This document shows, piece after piece, positions 31,688 through 40,879 of a stretch of 43,501 nt of DNA. The position numbers and the translations under genes are program-made. The stretch is taken from NCBI GenBank assembly GCA_043758105.1, contig JAYVOF010000251.1, forward strand, positions 1-43,501, written 5' to 3'. The stretch's first letter is position 1. Every line of letters starts with the position of its first letter. The notes under the pieces are model-generated. The model saw only the letters and a program-made list of their open reading frames with translations, searched no databases and was not told the DNA's origin. The stretch comes from JANPPS01 sp043758105. GTDB taxonomy: Bacteria > Pseudomonadota > Alphaproteobacteria > Acetobacterales > Acetobacteraceae.

Positions 31688-33708
31688 TGGGCGCCATCGT
31701 CGGCATCGATGTGGGCGGCACGTTCACCGACCTGTTCTATTCGCGAGATGGCCTGACGGTGGACCGGGTGTTGAAGGTTCCCTCCACCCCCGATGACCCG
31801 GCGCGCGGCCTGATCGACGCGCTGGAGGCCGCCGGCGTCACGCCGGACGGCCTCGACCTCATCCTGCACGGCACCACGATCGCCACCAACGCCGTGATCG
31901 AGCGGCGCGGCGCACGCTGCGCCCTGGTGACGACGCAAGGCTTCCGCGACGTGCTGGAGCTGGGCCGGCGCGACCGGCCGCGCATGTATGGCATGACCGG
32001 TGTGCACAAGCCGCTGATTTCACGCGAATACCGCTGGGAATTGCACGAACGGATGGACGCGCACGGCCAGGTGCTGCAGCCGCTCGATGACGACGAAATC
32101 CGCCGCCTCGCCACCGTGTTGCGCGAACAGCAGGTGGAGGCGGTGATCGTCTCCTTCCTCCATTCCTACGCCAACCCGGCGCATGAGCAGCGCGCGCGGG
32201 ATGTGTTGCGGGAGGCAGAACCCGGGTGGCAGGTGGTGATCTCGAGCGACATCGTTCGCGAATATTACGAGTTCGAGCGCACCAGCACCGCCGTCGTGCA
32301 AGGCTATCTACAGCCCCTGGTCGCCCGCTACGCCGCCAATGTGCAGTCGAGCCTGCGGACCCGCGGCTTCGAGACGCAAACGCTGGTGATGCAGTCCAAT
32401 GGGGGCCTCGTGCCGCTGCGCCTGCTGGCGGACCGGGCGGCGAACATCGTCCGCTCCGGCCCCGCCGCCGGCGTGATGGCGGCCGCCCGGCTGGCGGCGG
32501 AGGCCGGGTATGATCACGTCATCACCGGCGATATGGGTGGCACCAGCTATGATGTGTCGGTGGTGATCGGCGGCACGCCGCGGATCGCCGACAGCACGGA
32601 CCTCGATTTCCGCATCCCGCTCCGGCTGCCGATGCTGGACGTACACACCATCGGCGCGGGCGGCGGGTCGATCGCGTATCTGGACCGGGGCGGCATCCTC
32701 CAGGTCGGGCCGCGCAGCGCGGGCGCGGTGCCGGGTCCGGTGTGCTTCGGCCGCGGCGGCACGGAGCCGACGGTGACCGACGCCAACGCGGTGCTGGCCC
32801 GGATCAACCCGGATCACCCGATCGGCCTCAAGCACCTGACATCGCTGGATATTGCCGGCGCCCGTGCGGCGATCGCCCGGTTGGGGCAGCAGGTCGGCCT
32901 GGCGGTGGAGGCGACGGCGGAGGCGATCCTCGCCATCGTGAACCAGCGCATGGCCGGCCGCACGCGGCTGTTATCGGTCGAACAGGGGCATGACCCGCGG
33001 GACTTCGTGCTGGTGGCGTTCGGCGGCGCGGGCCCCTTGCACGGCGCCGCGATCATGCGGGAGGTGGGAGTCCGCACCATGCTGATCCCGCCGCATCCGG
33101 GCGTGCTATGCGCGCTGGGCTGTGCCATGGCGGACATCCGGTCCGACCACTCCCAAACCGTGGAGCGGCGCGCGTCCGAGCTCGCGCCGTCCGAGGCGTC
33201 CGCCATCCTGCAGGCGCAGACCGAGGCCGGCCGGGCGACCCTGCAAGATGGCGGCGCGGCGATCGAGCGGATCGAGACCACCCATGCGGCGGAGATGTCC
33301 TATGCCGGGCAGATCCACACGCTGCGCGTCCCGGTCGAGGCCGGATGGACGCCCACGCGGATGGCGGGGGCGTTCGCCGACCGTTACCGGCGTGAATACG
33401 GCAACACGCTCGGCGACGTGCCGGCCATGATCGTCGCGCTGAAAACCGCCGTGCTCGGCATCCGGCCCGGCCAGAAGCGGGAAGGGGCCGCCGCCATGGT
33501 CACCTCGCGGGCCATCCCATCCCGCCATCGCCCGGTGCATTTTGGCCACTGGATCGACACGCCGGTGTATGACCGCATTTCGCTGCATCCCGGCCATGTG
33601 TTCGACGGCCCCGCCATTATCGAGCAGGCCGACACCACCAGCGTCATCGAGCCCGGCATGACCGCCCGCGTCGATCCATTCCACAACATCCTGGTGGTGA
33701 TGACATGA
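31687..33708 (+). CDS. Hydantoinase/oxoprolinase family protein, HyuA-type subunit
   Basis: A 673-residue HyuA-type subunit with the sugar-kinase/Hsp70-like ATP fold. It begins GAIVGIDVGGTFTDLF (nucleotide-binding loop) and has HGTTIATNAVIERRG near residue 60 and the second phosphate block GDMGGTSYDVSVV near residue 280. The family, with HyuB, performs ATP-dependent hydrolysis of cyclic amides (hydantoin, 5-oxoproline, caprolactam) or carboxylation of ketones (acetone and acetophenone carboxylases). Sequence alone does not choose between these here. ATG at 31687 is one codon after an in-frame GTG. Coupled to CaiB upstream and HyuB downstream. Confidence 0.9.
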   Translation: MGAIVGIDVGGTFTDLFYSRDGLTVDRVLKVPSTPDDPARGLIDALEAAGVTPDGLDLILHGTTIATNAVIERRGARCALVTTQGFRDVLELGRRDRPRMYGMTGVHKPLISREYRWELHERMDAHGQVLQPLDDDEIRRLATVLREQQVEAVIVSFLHSYANPAHEQRARDVLREAEPGWQVVISSDIVREYYEFERTSTAVVQGYLQPLVARYAANVQSSLRTRGFETQTLVMQSNGGLVPLRLLADRAANIVRSGPAAGVMAAARLAAEAGYDHVITGDMGGTSYDVSVVIGGTPRIADSTDLDFRIPLRLPMLDVHTIGAGGGSIAYLDRGGILQVGPRSAGAVPGPVCFGRGGTEPTVTDANAVLARINPDHPIGLKHLTSLDIAGARAAIARLGQQVGLAVEATAEAILAIVNQRMAGRTRLLSVEQGHDPRDFVLVAFGGAGPLHGAAIMREVGVRTMLIPPHPGVLCALGCAMADIRSDHSQTVERRASELAPSEASAILQAQTEAGRATLQDGGAAIERIETTHAAEMSYAGQIHTLRVPVEAGWTPTRMAGAFADRYRREYGNTLGDVPAMIVALKTAVLGIRPGQKREGAAAMVTSRAIPSRHRPVHFGHWIDTPVYDRISLHPGHVFDGPAIIEQADTTSVIEPGMTARVDPFHNILVVMT

Positions 33709-35450
33709 TGGATCCGGTAACTTTGGCCGTCGTGCGCGGTGCGTTGGAGCAGATCGCCGACGAGATGGACCTCCATCTGATCCGGGCCGCGCTGTCGCCG
33801 ATCATTTCCGAAACCAATGATTGCGCCCACGGGCTGTATGATCCCAGCAGCGGCGAGACCATCGCGCAGGGCGGCTATGGCCTGCCGCTGTTCCTGGCCA
33901 ACATGCAATGGACCGTGCAGCGCGTGATCGCCGCGGCGGAGGCGGAGGGTGGGTTCCGGGACGGCGATTTGTGGATCCTGAATGACCCGTATCTCAGCGG
34001 CACGCACCTCAATGACGTCGTGCTGGTGTCGCCGATGTTCGTGGCCGGGCGGCTGTTCACGCTGTTCGCCAATACCGGGCATTGGATGGACATGGGCGGC
34101 AGCGTGCCGGGCGGCTGGGCACCGTCGGCGACCGAAATCCATCAGGAGGGCATCATCATCCCGCCGCTCAAGCTCTATGCGCGGGGGCGGTGCAACACGG
34201 CGCTGATCCGGCTGATCACCGCCAACGTCCGGCTGCCGCGGCAGCTGGAGGGGGATTTGGCCGCCATGACCAACGTCTTCGCGGTCGGCCGCCGCGGCGT
34301 GGAGGCGCTGATCACCCGCTATGGTAAGGATATTTTACAGGCCTGTATCCGCGAGATGATGGACCGGTCGGAAACGCAAATGCGCTCCTACATCACAGAA
34401 ATCCCGGATGGGGTGTATGAGGTGGAGGACTGGTTCGACAATGACGGCGTGGACGACGCGCCGCTGCGGGTGTTCCTGACGCTGACCGTATCCGGCGGCA
34501 CCATGCATTTCGACTTCACCGGCACGGCGGACGCCGCGCGCGGACCCATGAATATTTCGGACAGCACGACGAGATCCATGTGCCTGGTGGCGCTGAAGCA
34601 CGTGTTTCCGGAGGTTCCAGTCAATGGCGGCGCGTTCCGCCCGACGCGATTCACCATCCCCGCGCGCACGATCCTGGCGGCCGAATACCCTTCCCCGGTG
34701 GGCGGAACCACGGACGTCACGCAACGTGTGGTGGACGTGGTGTTCGCAGCCCTTGCGCAGGCGATCCCCGACCTGGTGCCGGCTGCGCCGTTCGGCACCA
34801 CGGGGGTTTCAACCGTGTCCGGACGCAAGGCCGATGGCGCCTATTACGTCGCGGTCTATCCCTATCCGGGCGGCTATGGCGCGAGCCGCGAGTCCGACGG
34901 CCTCGTGAACGGCACGCCCCCCGGCTCCATGGCGCGGTTCATGTCGGTCGAGATGTCGGAGCACCGGTATCCGCTTCGGTTCGATTATCTACGCATCCGC
35001 GAGGGCTCGGGCGGCGATGGCTGGCACCGCGGCGGCTGCGGCACCGCGTATGGCATCACCGCGCTGTCCGATTGCGTCGTGTCCATCCTGGGGGACCGGG
35101 TGGATTATCTGCCGCAAGGGATCGAGGGCGGTGGCCCGGCGGCGGCCAACGAGGTGCGGCTGGTGACCGGCGGGCGCGAGTGGGTGCCGCCGTTCCGCAG
35201 CAAGGTGGAGCGCGTGGCGCTGGCCCCCGGCGACAGCCTCCGCCTCGCCTCCCCGGGTGGCGGCGGCTTCGGCGATCCGATGACGCGGGACCTTGCGGCG
35301 GTGGAGGAGGATTTGAACGCCGGGCTGATCACGCCCGAGGTGGCGGCGCGGAGCTATGGCGCGGCGATCCGCACCACGCGTCCGATCGGCGCGCACGCCC
35401 ACTATACCCTCGATCCGGTCGCCAGCGCCGCGATGCGGGCCGGATCATGA
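33705..35450 (+). CDS. Hydantoinase B/oxoprolinase family protein, HyuB-type subunit
   Basis: A 581-residue HyuB-type subunit, the obligate partner of the preceding HyuA. Diagnostic blocks are DEMDLHLIRAALSPIISE, DCAHGLYDP, LWILNDPYLSGTHLNDVVLV, FDFTGTADAARGPMN and the glycine-rich LASPGGGGFGDP near the C-terminus. The HDGS-like metal site in the first third is partly conserved. It overlaps HyuA by four bases (ATGA) and the SDR gene by four bases, so stoichiometric synthesis is likely. No biotin domain or third carboxylase subunit is present. Confidence 0.9.
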   Translation: MMDPVTLAVVRGALEQIADEMDLHLIRAALSPIISETNDCAHGLYDPSSGETIAQGGYGLPLFLANMQWTVQRVIAAAEAEGGFRDGDLWILNDPYLSGTHLNDVVLVSPMFVAGRLFTLFANTGHWMDMGGSVPGGWAPSATEIHQEGIIIPPLKLYARGRCNTALIRLITANVRLPRQLEGDLAAMTNVFAVGRRGVEALITRYGKDILQACIREMMDRSETQMRSYITEIPDGVYEVEDWFDNDGVDDAPLRVFLTLTVSGGTMHFDFTGTADAARGPMNISDSTTRSMCLVALKHVFPEVPVNGGAFRPTRFTIPARTILAAEYPSPVGGTTDVTQRVVDVVFAALAQAIPDLVPAAPFGTTGVSTVSGRKADGAYYVAVYPYPGGYGASRESDGLVNGTPPGSMARFMSVEMSEHRYPLRFDYLRIREGSGGDGWHRGGCGTAYGITALSDCVVSILGDRVDYLPQGIEGGGPAAANEVRLVTGGREWVPPFRSKVERVALAPGDSLRLASPGGGGFGDPMTRDLAAVEEDLNAGLITPEVAARSYGAAIRTTRPIGAHAHYTLDPVASAAMRAGS

Positions 35451-36241
35451 CGGAGGGGCCGGGCCTCCTGGATCAGGTTTGCGTGGTCACCGGGGCCGGG
35501 GGCGGCATCGGACGGGCGATCGCGCTGGGTCTGGCGCGGGCCGGCGGGCGCGTGGCGCTGCTGGACCGGGATGAAGCCGCGTGTGCCGAGACGCTGAGCC
35601 TGATGGAGGGTGGCATCGCGATCGCCTGTGACGTGTCCGACCCGGCGCGTGTCGCGTCCGCCGCCGACACGGTCCGCGACCGGCTGGGGCTGTGCAGCGT
35701 GCTGGTGAACAACGCCGGGGTGCTGCGGCCGGGTCCGCTGGCGACGCTATCGGCGGCGGAGTGGAACATGGTGCTGTCGGTCAATCTCACCGGCTATTTC
35801 CTGTGTGCGCAGGCGTTTGGGGCGCACATGCGGGCCGACATGCAGGGAAGAGGGGGTGCCCTGGTGCATATCGCCTCGATCGCCGGCAGCCACGCGACCG
35901 GGTTCGGCGGGGCCTATAGCGTCGCCAAGGCCGGCATCATCATGCTGTCCCGCCAGCTCGCGACCGAATGGGGCGGCGACGGCATCCGCAGCAATGTCGT
36001 GAGCCCGGGCATGATCCTGACGCCGATGAGCGAGGCGTTCTATGAAGATCCGGAGATCGTCCGTCGCCGCAGCGCCGTCATCCCCGCCGGACGGATCGGC
36101 CGCCCAGAGGACGTGGCGGAGGCGGTTCTGTTCCTCGCGAGTGACCGCGCCGCCTACATCACCGGCGACGAGATCACGGTGGATGGCGGCTTCGCCCGCG
36201 GCCTCATGGGGCTGATCCCGCGCCCCGGCTATGACAAATGA
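35447..36241 (+). CDS. Short-chain dehydrogenase/reductase (SDR)
   Basis: A 264-residue classical SDR. Cofactor motif TGAGGGIG (15-22), Asp40 at the end of strand two (suggesting NAD preference), NNAG (88-91), catalytic Ser144 and the YSVAK motif with Tyr157 and Lys161. TGDEITVDGGFARG near the end is typical. The frame is open far upstream, inside HyuB, but the ATG at 35447 gives the normal SDR N-terminus and overlaps the HyuB stop by four bases. It probably interconverts an alcohol and a ketone in the pathway. A ketone product would suit the Baeyer-Villiger enzyme in the facing operon. Confidence 0.91.
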   Translation: MTEGPGLLDQVCVVTGAGGGIGRAIALGLARAGGRVALLDRDEAACAETLSLMEGGIAIACDVSDPARVASAADTVRDRLGLCSVLVNNAGVLRPGPLATLSAAEWNMVLSVNLTGYFLCAQAFGAHMRADMQGRGGALVHIASIAGSHATGFGGAYSVAKAGIIMLSRQLATEWGGDGIRSNVVSPGMILTPMSEAFYEDPEIVRRRSAVIPAGRIGRPEDVAEAVLFLASDRAAYITGDEITVDGGFARGLMGLIPRPGYDK

Positions 36242-36323
36242 TGCCAAAGGCCCACGTGAGGCTAAATTCGACCCAGACAATGAGTGTCACAAACGTCGTA
36301 GAGCTTGTGAATGTTTGCAATTT

Positions 36324-36342
36324 CAGTTTTCGCGGAAAACTG
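36324..36342. promoter_or_regulatory. Short perfect dyad, role unclear
   Basis: CAGTTTTC and GAAAACTG are exact eight-base inverted arms around GCG. Being between convergent genes, it could be part of a terminator or a protein-binding site. There is no following T-run that would make a convincing intrinsic terminator in either direction. Confidence 0.3.
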
Positions 36343-36477
36343 GCTCCAAATAAAGCAGTGTTTTTGGCCATTTTTGCACCGTACAAGCGACCTAACGACG
36401 CCGCGCGATACACAACCCGGTCTAACAAGCCCATTTCACGAACCTTGGCGGGACTGGGGGGAAAGATTCACACCCTC

Positions 36478-36542
36478 GTAGGGTGGGCTTCAGCCCACCA
36501 GCACCGCGGCAACCTAACCTCGGTGGGCTAAGCCCACCCTAC
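36478..36542. repeat. Nested inverted repeat of the GTAGGGTGGGC type
   Basis: The left arm (36478-36499) begins GTAGGGTGGGC and the right arm (36522-36542) is its reverse complement except for one extra base in the left arm. Each arm is itself nearly palindromic (GGTGGGCT...AGCCCACC), so the unit can form either one long or two short hairpins. Intergenic repeats of this kind are dispersed in many bacterial genomes. Its place between converging operons would suit a bidirectional transcription barrier. Confidence 0.8.
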
Positions 36543-36583
36543 AAAATAACGATGACAAATAATGCCGACGATGGACCCCCCGG

Positions 36584-37810
36584 TTAAATCCCGGCCAGCG
36601 GACACCCGCCCTCGGCCATTGGGCGCCAGGCTTCGTCTGGGCCGAGGGTGGATTGGACCGTGTATAGATCCCATTCGCCCCGGCTGTCCTCCGGGCGTTT
36701 GACCTCGAATAGATAGGCGTCGCTCACGACCCGGCCGTCGGCGCGGATGCGGGCATGGGTCAGGACGTCGTCGTCGATCGGCATCGCCTTCATGCGCTCC
36801 ACCACGGCCCGCCCGGATTGCTTGGCGATGGCCGGGGTCAGCGCCGCCGCCGCGCGGAGGTAATGCCGGACCGCGGAATAGGCGCCGGCCTGGCCCATGT
36901 TGGGCGGGATGCCCCCGGTCGCGTCCTGCACACGCCGGGTGAAGGCGCGGGAGCGGTCGTTCAAATCCCAATAGAACGACTCCGTGAGCCGCGTGCCCTG
37001 CGCGACCGGCAGGCCGAGCGCGTGGATGTCCTGTAGATAGATCACCAGCGCCGCGATCCGCTGCCCGCCGGCATTCAGGCCGAACTCCCGCGCCTGTTTG
37101 AGGCAATTCAACAAATCCCCGCCCGCCAGCGCCAGCGCCACGGTCGTGGCCTTGGACGATTGCGCCTGCAGCAAGGCGGACGCGAAATCGGTCGTGCCGA
37201 TCGGCACCGCCGCGTCTCCCAGCACCTGCCCGCCATGCGCCGCCACCACCGCCGCCGTGTCGTCCCGGAGCGCCTTGCCGAACACGTAATCCGCGCGGAT
37301 GAAGAACCAGGTCTGACCCGGTGCCCCCGCCGCGGTTTGCGACAGCGCGCCGCCCACCGTGCGGGCCAGCATGGCGGTATCGAATGTCCAGTGCGTCATG
37401 TTCGGCGTGCACGCCTTGCCGCTCAGCATCGCGCTGCCGACGTTATTAGCCAGCATCACCCGGTCCCGGTCCCGCACCAGCGTGTTCACGCCGAGTGCTA
37501 TGGCGGAGTTGTTGAACTCCATGATCGCATCCACCCCTTCTTCCAGCCACTGCCGGGCGATGGCGAGGCCGATATCGGTCTTGTTCTGATGGTCGGCCAG
37601 CACGAATTCCGCCTGGATCCCCTGCTCCGCCATCTCGGCCGCGGCCTGCCGGCCACAGGCGACGGAGCCGCGGCCGCCCAGGTAGCTATAGGTGCCGGAC
37701 GCGTCCTGCAGGATGCCGATTCGCATCACCGGGGCCGGCGCCGCCCGGGGTGTCGAGGGGGCGGCGAGGGGGAGCGTGAGGCCGGCGAGCACCATGCGGC
37801 GGGTAATCAT
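36584..37810 (-). CDS. ABC transporter substrate-binding protein, second of the operon (Liv-type)
   Basis: A 408-residue periplasmic binding protein of the branched-chain amino acid type (Peripla_BP_6). The N-terminus MITRRMVLAGLTLPLAAPSTPRAAP has a twin-arginine-like TRRMVLA followed by a hydrophobic stretch and Ala-rich cleavage region, so export by Tat or Sec is possible. The mature part begins MRIGILQDASGTYSYLGG. The ATG at 37810 overlaps the monooxygenase stop by four bases; a longer in-frame start lies inside that gene. It is the last gene of the transporter operon, which already has another binding protein at its front, so it may bring a related ligand to the same permease. Confidence 0.88.
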   Translation of the reverse strand: MITRRMVLAGLTLPLAAPSTPRAAPAPVMRIGILQDASGTYSYLGGRGSVACGRQAAAEMAEQGIQAEFVLADHQNKTDIGLAIARQWLEEGVDAIMEFNNSAIALGVNTLVRDRDRVMLANNVGSAMLSGKACTPNMTHWTFDTAMLARTVGGALSQTAAGAPGQTWFFIRADYVFGKALRDDTAAVVAAHGGQVLGDAAVPIGTTDFASALLQAQSSKATTVALALAGGDLLNCLKQAREFGLNAGGQRIAALVIYLQDIHALGLPVAQGTRLTESFYWDLNDRSRAFTRRVQDATGGIPPNMGQAGAYSAVRHYLRAAAALTPAIAKQSGRAVVERMKAMPIDDDVLTHARIRADGRVVSDAYLFEVKRPEDSRGEWDLYTVQSTLGPDEAWRPMAEGGCPLAGI

Positions 37811-39435
37811 AACGCATATTCCCGTGCGGCGTGCGTGACGGCCGACAGGCGGAAGCCCGTATATCCGGCCTCGACAATTTCCTGGCATTTGGCCCGATAG
37901 ACGCCGAAGCCACCGACATAGGGCATGAAGATACGCGGCTTACCGGGGATGTTGGCCCCCATGTACCAAGAATTGGCGCGGGGAAAGAGCGTCCCCGCCG
38001 CGACCTCGTTCACATGGCTCACCCAGGCATCCTCGGCCGCCGTGTCCGCCTCGATCACCGCTAGGCCATGCGTGCCCATGTGGGCGATGCAGTCGGCGAT
38101 CCACTCCACATGCTGTTCGATCGTCACCACCATGTTGGACAGGGTGGACGGGCTGCCGGGGCCGGTGATGGTGAACAGATTGGGAAATCCCGCGACCATC
38201 AATCCCAGATAGGTCCGCGGCCCGGCGGACCATTTATCCAGCAGCCGCAGCCCGGAGCGGCCCGTGATGTCGATCTTGGCCAGGGCGCCGGTCATGGCGT
38301 CGAACCCGGTGGCGAAGATGATGCTGTCCAGCGCGAAATCCTCGGTGCTGGTGCGAAGGCCCGTAGGCGTCAGCGCCTCGATCGGGGTGGCGCGGATGTC
38401 CACCAGGCGGACGTTGTCGCGGTTGAATGTGTCGTAATAGCCGGTGTCGATGCAAATGCGCTTGGTGCCGATCGGGTGGTCATGCGGCATCAGACGCTGG
38501 GCGATCGCCGGATCGCGCACGGTTGCGGCGATCTTGTCCCGCACGAACGCCGCCGCGGTGTCGTTCGAGGCCTCGTTCAGCATCAGGTCGTTGAACGAGC
38601 GCATGAAGTTGACGCCGCCCGTCTCCCACCGGCTTTCGAACATGCGGCGCCGGTCATCCTCCGGCACGTCCAGCGCCGATGTCTCGTTGTATTCATACAG
38701 GATACCGGATGCGGTATTCCGGGCGGCGGCGCGAAATTCGGCGTAGCGCGCCTTCCACGCCTGCTCGCGCGCCGGGTCCATCGGCTCGTTACGGGCGGGG
38801 ATGCTGAAATTGGGGGTGCGCTGGAACACGGTCAGCGTGGCCGCCTGCTGCGCCACCACCGGCGCGGTTTGGATGCCGGATGACCCGGTGCCGATCAGGC
38901 CGACGCGCTGGCCGGTGAAATCGACCGGCTCATGCGGCCACTCGCCGGTGTGATACACGCGTCCCTGGAACGATTCCATGCCGGGCAGCGCCGGCGCCCG
39001 CGCGGCCGACAGGCAGCCGGAGGCCATGATGCAGAACCGGGCCTGCATCGCGTCGCCCCTATCGGTCCGGATGGTCCAAACGCTTGCCTGCTCGTCCCAG
39101 GCCGCCGCGGTAACTCGCGTTTCCATCTGCATGTCCCGGCGCAAATCGAACCGGTCGGCGACGTGGTTGGCATAGGCCAGGATCTCCGGCTGGGTCGCGA
39201 ACCGCTCGCTCCAGCGCCAGTCTTGCTGTAATTCCTCATCGAAAGAATAAGAGTATTCCAGGCTGTTCACGTCGCAGCGCGCACCCGGGTAGCGGTTCCA
39301 GAACCAGGTGCCGCCCACGCCGGACCCAGCCTCGATCACCCGGGCCGTCATGCCCTGCTGGCGCAAGCGGTGCAGCATATACAGGCCCGCGAACCCGGCA
39401 CCCACGATAACGGCGTCGAATTTCTGCATGTTCAC
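37807..39435 (-). CDS. Flavin-containing Baeyer-Villiger monooxygenase
   Basis: A 542-residue class B flavoprotein monooxygenase using FAD and NADPH to insert oxygen beside a ketone, giving an ester or lactone. The first Rossmann motif is GAGFAG (12-17), then GGTWFWNRYPGARCD with the conserved Asp55. The Baeyer-Villiger fingerprint is complete: FQGRVYHTGEWP (156-167). The NADPH Rossmann motif is GTGSSG (182-187). Length is normal for cyclohexanone-monooxygenase-like enzymes. It is joined to livF before it and a binding protein after it by four-base overlaps, which ties its substrate to the imported compound. Confidence 0.92.
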   Translation of the reverse strand: MNMQKFDAVIVGAGFAGLYMLHRLRQQGMTARVIEAGSGVGGTWFWNRYPGARCDVNSLEYSYSFDEELQQDWRWSERFATQPEILAYANHVADRFDLRRDMQMETRVTAAAWDEQASVWTIRTDRGDAMQARFCIMASGCLSAARAPALPGMESFQGRVYHTGEWPHEPVDFTGQRVGLIGTGSSGIQTAPVVAQQAATLTVFQRTPNFSIPARNEPMDPAREQAWKARYAEFRAAARNTASGILYEYNETSALDVPEDDRRRMFESRWETGGVNFMRSFNDLMLNEASNDTAAAFVRDKIAATVRDPAIAQRLMPHDHPIGTKRICIDTGYYDTFNRDNVRLVDIRATPIEALTPTGLRTSTEDFALDSIIFATGFDAMTGALAKIDITGRSGLRLLDKWSAGPRTYLGLMVAGFPNLFTITGPGSPSTLSNMVVTIEQHVEWIADCIAHMGTHGLAVIEADTAAEDAWVSHVNEVAAGTLFPRANSWYMGANIPGKPRIFMPYVGGFGVYRAKCQEIVEAGYTGFRLSAVTHAAREYAL

Positions 39436-40142
39436 AATCCCATGTAGGTTTCACGAATAGCCGGGTCGTCCCGCAGCGCCGCGGCGGGGCCCCCCTCGGT
39501 CACCCGGCCGTGGTCCAGCACGTAGGCGCGGTCGCTCACCTCTAGCGCCTCTCCGACATTCTGTTCCACTAGAACGACCGTCAGTCCCTCGTCCCGCGCC
39601 AGGCGCTCCACCACGTCGAACACCCGCTCCACCATCAAGGGTGACAGGCCGACGGAGGGTTCGTCCAGCATCAGCAGGGCCGGGCGGCACATCAGGGCGC
39701 GGGCGATGGCGCACATTTGCCGTTCGCCGCCCGACAGCTTGCCGGCCATCTGCTCCTGCCGTTCGGCCAGCACGGGGAAGATGGCCATGACCTCCGCCAT
39801 CCGGGCGTCCAACCCCGGCCGGGCGGAAAAGGCGCCGAGCAGCAAATTCTCCCGCACGCTGAGGAACGGGAACAGCCGCCCGCCCTCGGGCACCAGCGCC
39901 AGGCCGTCGCCGGGCAGCTTGTGCGCCGGGCGGTGCAGGATGTCTGCTCCCCGAAACGAAATCTGCCCGGCGCGCGGCCGCACGAGGCCGACGATGGTGG
40001 ACAGCAGCGTCGATTTGCCCGCGCCGTTGGCTCCCACGATCGCCACGACCTCACCCGGCATCACCGCGATCGACACGTCCCACAGCACGGTCGCATCGCC
40101 ATAGCCGGCGGTGACGCCCTGCAACTCCAACAGCGCCGTCAT
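39432..40142 (-). CDS. livF: Branched-chain amino acid-type ABC transporter ATPase LivF
   Basis: A 236-residue ATPase of the LivF class. Walker A is GANGAGKST (37-45), the signature is LSGGERQM, Walker B is LLMLDEPSVGLSP, and the switch His region includes VLVEQNVGEAL. VPEGGRLFPFLSVRENLLLG is typical of LivF. It pairs with LivG beneath the LivH-LivM channel. Four-base overlaps join it to livG and to the monooxygenase gene. The transporter class also carries aromatic, amide and carboxylic compounds, so the name does not fix the substrate. Confidence 0.92.
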   Translation of the reverse strand: MTALLELQGVTAGYGDATVLWDVSIAVMPGEVVAIVGANGAGKSTLLSTIVGLVRPRAGQISFRGADILHRPAHKLPGDGLALVPEGGRLFPFLSVRENLLLGAFSARPGLDARMAEVMAIFPVLAERQEQMAGKLSGGERQMCAIARALMCRPALLMLDEPSVGLSPLMVERVFDVVERLARDEGLTVVLVEQNVGEALEVSDRAYVLDHGRVTEGGPAAALRDDPAIRETYMGL

Positions 40143-40879
40143 GCGGTCCGCCGTGAGGATGCGCGACCCGGCCCAACATACGCCTCGATCACGCGCGGGT
40201 CGCTCAGCACTTGCTCCGCCGTGCCCTCCGCCAGCAGGGCGCCCTGGTCCAGCACGATGACCCGGTGGGCGAATTGGCGCACGACTTTCAAATTGTGCTC
40301 GATCACGAGGAAGGTGTGGCCCTCCTGATTGAGCCGCTGCACCAGGACGGCGATCTCCTGGATCTCGGTCGGGTTCAGCCCGGCCATCACCTCGTCCAAC
40401 AGCATGATCCGCGGATCCAGCCCAAGCGCCCGCGCGACCTCGAGCCGGCGGCGCTCGCTGAGCGTCAGCACCCCGGCCCGGACCTGGGCCCGGGGGCCGA
40501 GGCCGACCAGGTCCAGCATCGCCCTCGCGTGCCGGGCCGCCGCGGCGACGCTCGGGTGATGCAGGAAGGCGCCGATCATCGCGTTCTCCAGCGTGGTGAG
40601 CGACACCAGCGTCTGCGAAATCTGAAACGTCCGCCCGAACCCGGCCCGCGCCCGCCGGTCGGGCGTAAGGCCGCTCACGTCGTTGCCGTCCAGCAGGACC
40701 CGCCCGGCGCTCGGCCGCAGCTGGCCCGTCAGCAGGTTGAACAGCGTGGTCTTACCCGCGCCATTAGGCCCGATGATGCACACGAGCTCGCCGGGGGACA
40801 CGTCGAAGCTGATGCGGTCCACCGCCAGCAGGCCGCCGAACCGCTTGGACACGCCGTCCACCTGCAACGAGCCGGTCAC
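40139..40879 (-). CDS. livG: Branched-chain amino acid-type ABC transporter ATPase LivG
   Basis: A 246-residue ATPase of the LivG class. Walker A is GPNGAGKTT (37-45), the arginine-rich RAGFGRTFQISQTLVSLTTL follows, the signature is the LivG-like LTLSERRRLEVARAL, and Walker B is IMLLDEVMAGLNPTE. I chose the GTG at 40879, which overlaps the livM stop by four bases and gives the normal N-terminus (VTGSLQVDGVSKRFGG). A longer frame to 40906 would lie inside livM. Confidence 0.91.
   Translation of the reverse strand: MTGSLQVDGVSKRFGGLLAVDRISFDVSPGELVCIIGPNGAGKTTLFNLLTGQLRPSAGRVLLDGNDVSGLTPDRRARAGFGRTFQISQTLVSLTTLENAMIGAFLHHPSVAAAARHARAMLDLVGLGPRAQVRAGVLTLSERRRLEVARALGLDPRIMLLDEVMAGLNPTEIQEIAVLVQRLNQEGHTFLVIEHNLKVVRQFAHRVIVLDQGALLAEGTAEQVLSDPRVIEAYVGPGRASSRRTA

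Larger units (their letters stand above)
36242..36583. other. Intergenic region between convergent operons, AT-richer than surroundings
   Basis: 342 bases separating the SDR and second binding-protein stops. It is noticeably less GC-rich than the flanking genes. Two short overlapping frames on opposite strands have no recognisable features and I do not call them genes. It contains a small dyad (36324-36342) and a nested inverted repeat (36478-36542). The composition change may mark an old insertion. Confidence 0.6.

Noticed and set aside
34580..35446. Upstream in-frame extension of the SDR
   Set aside because: It lies wholly inside HyuB, reads as Gly/Arg-rich sequence, and the ATG at 35447 gives the exact classical SDR N-terminus with a four-base overlap.
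36204..36531. Two short overlapping frames in the intergenic region between the catabolic operons
   Set aside because: Opposite strands, no ribosome-binding site, no domain or membrane pattern; not supported as genes.
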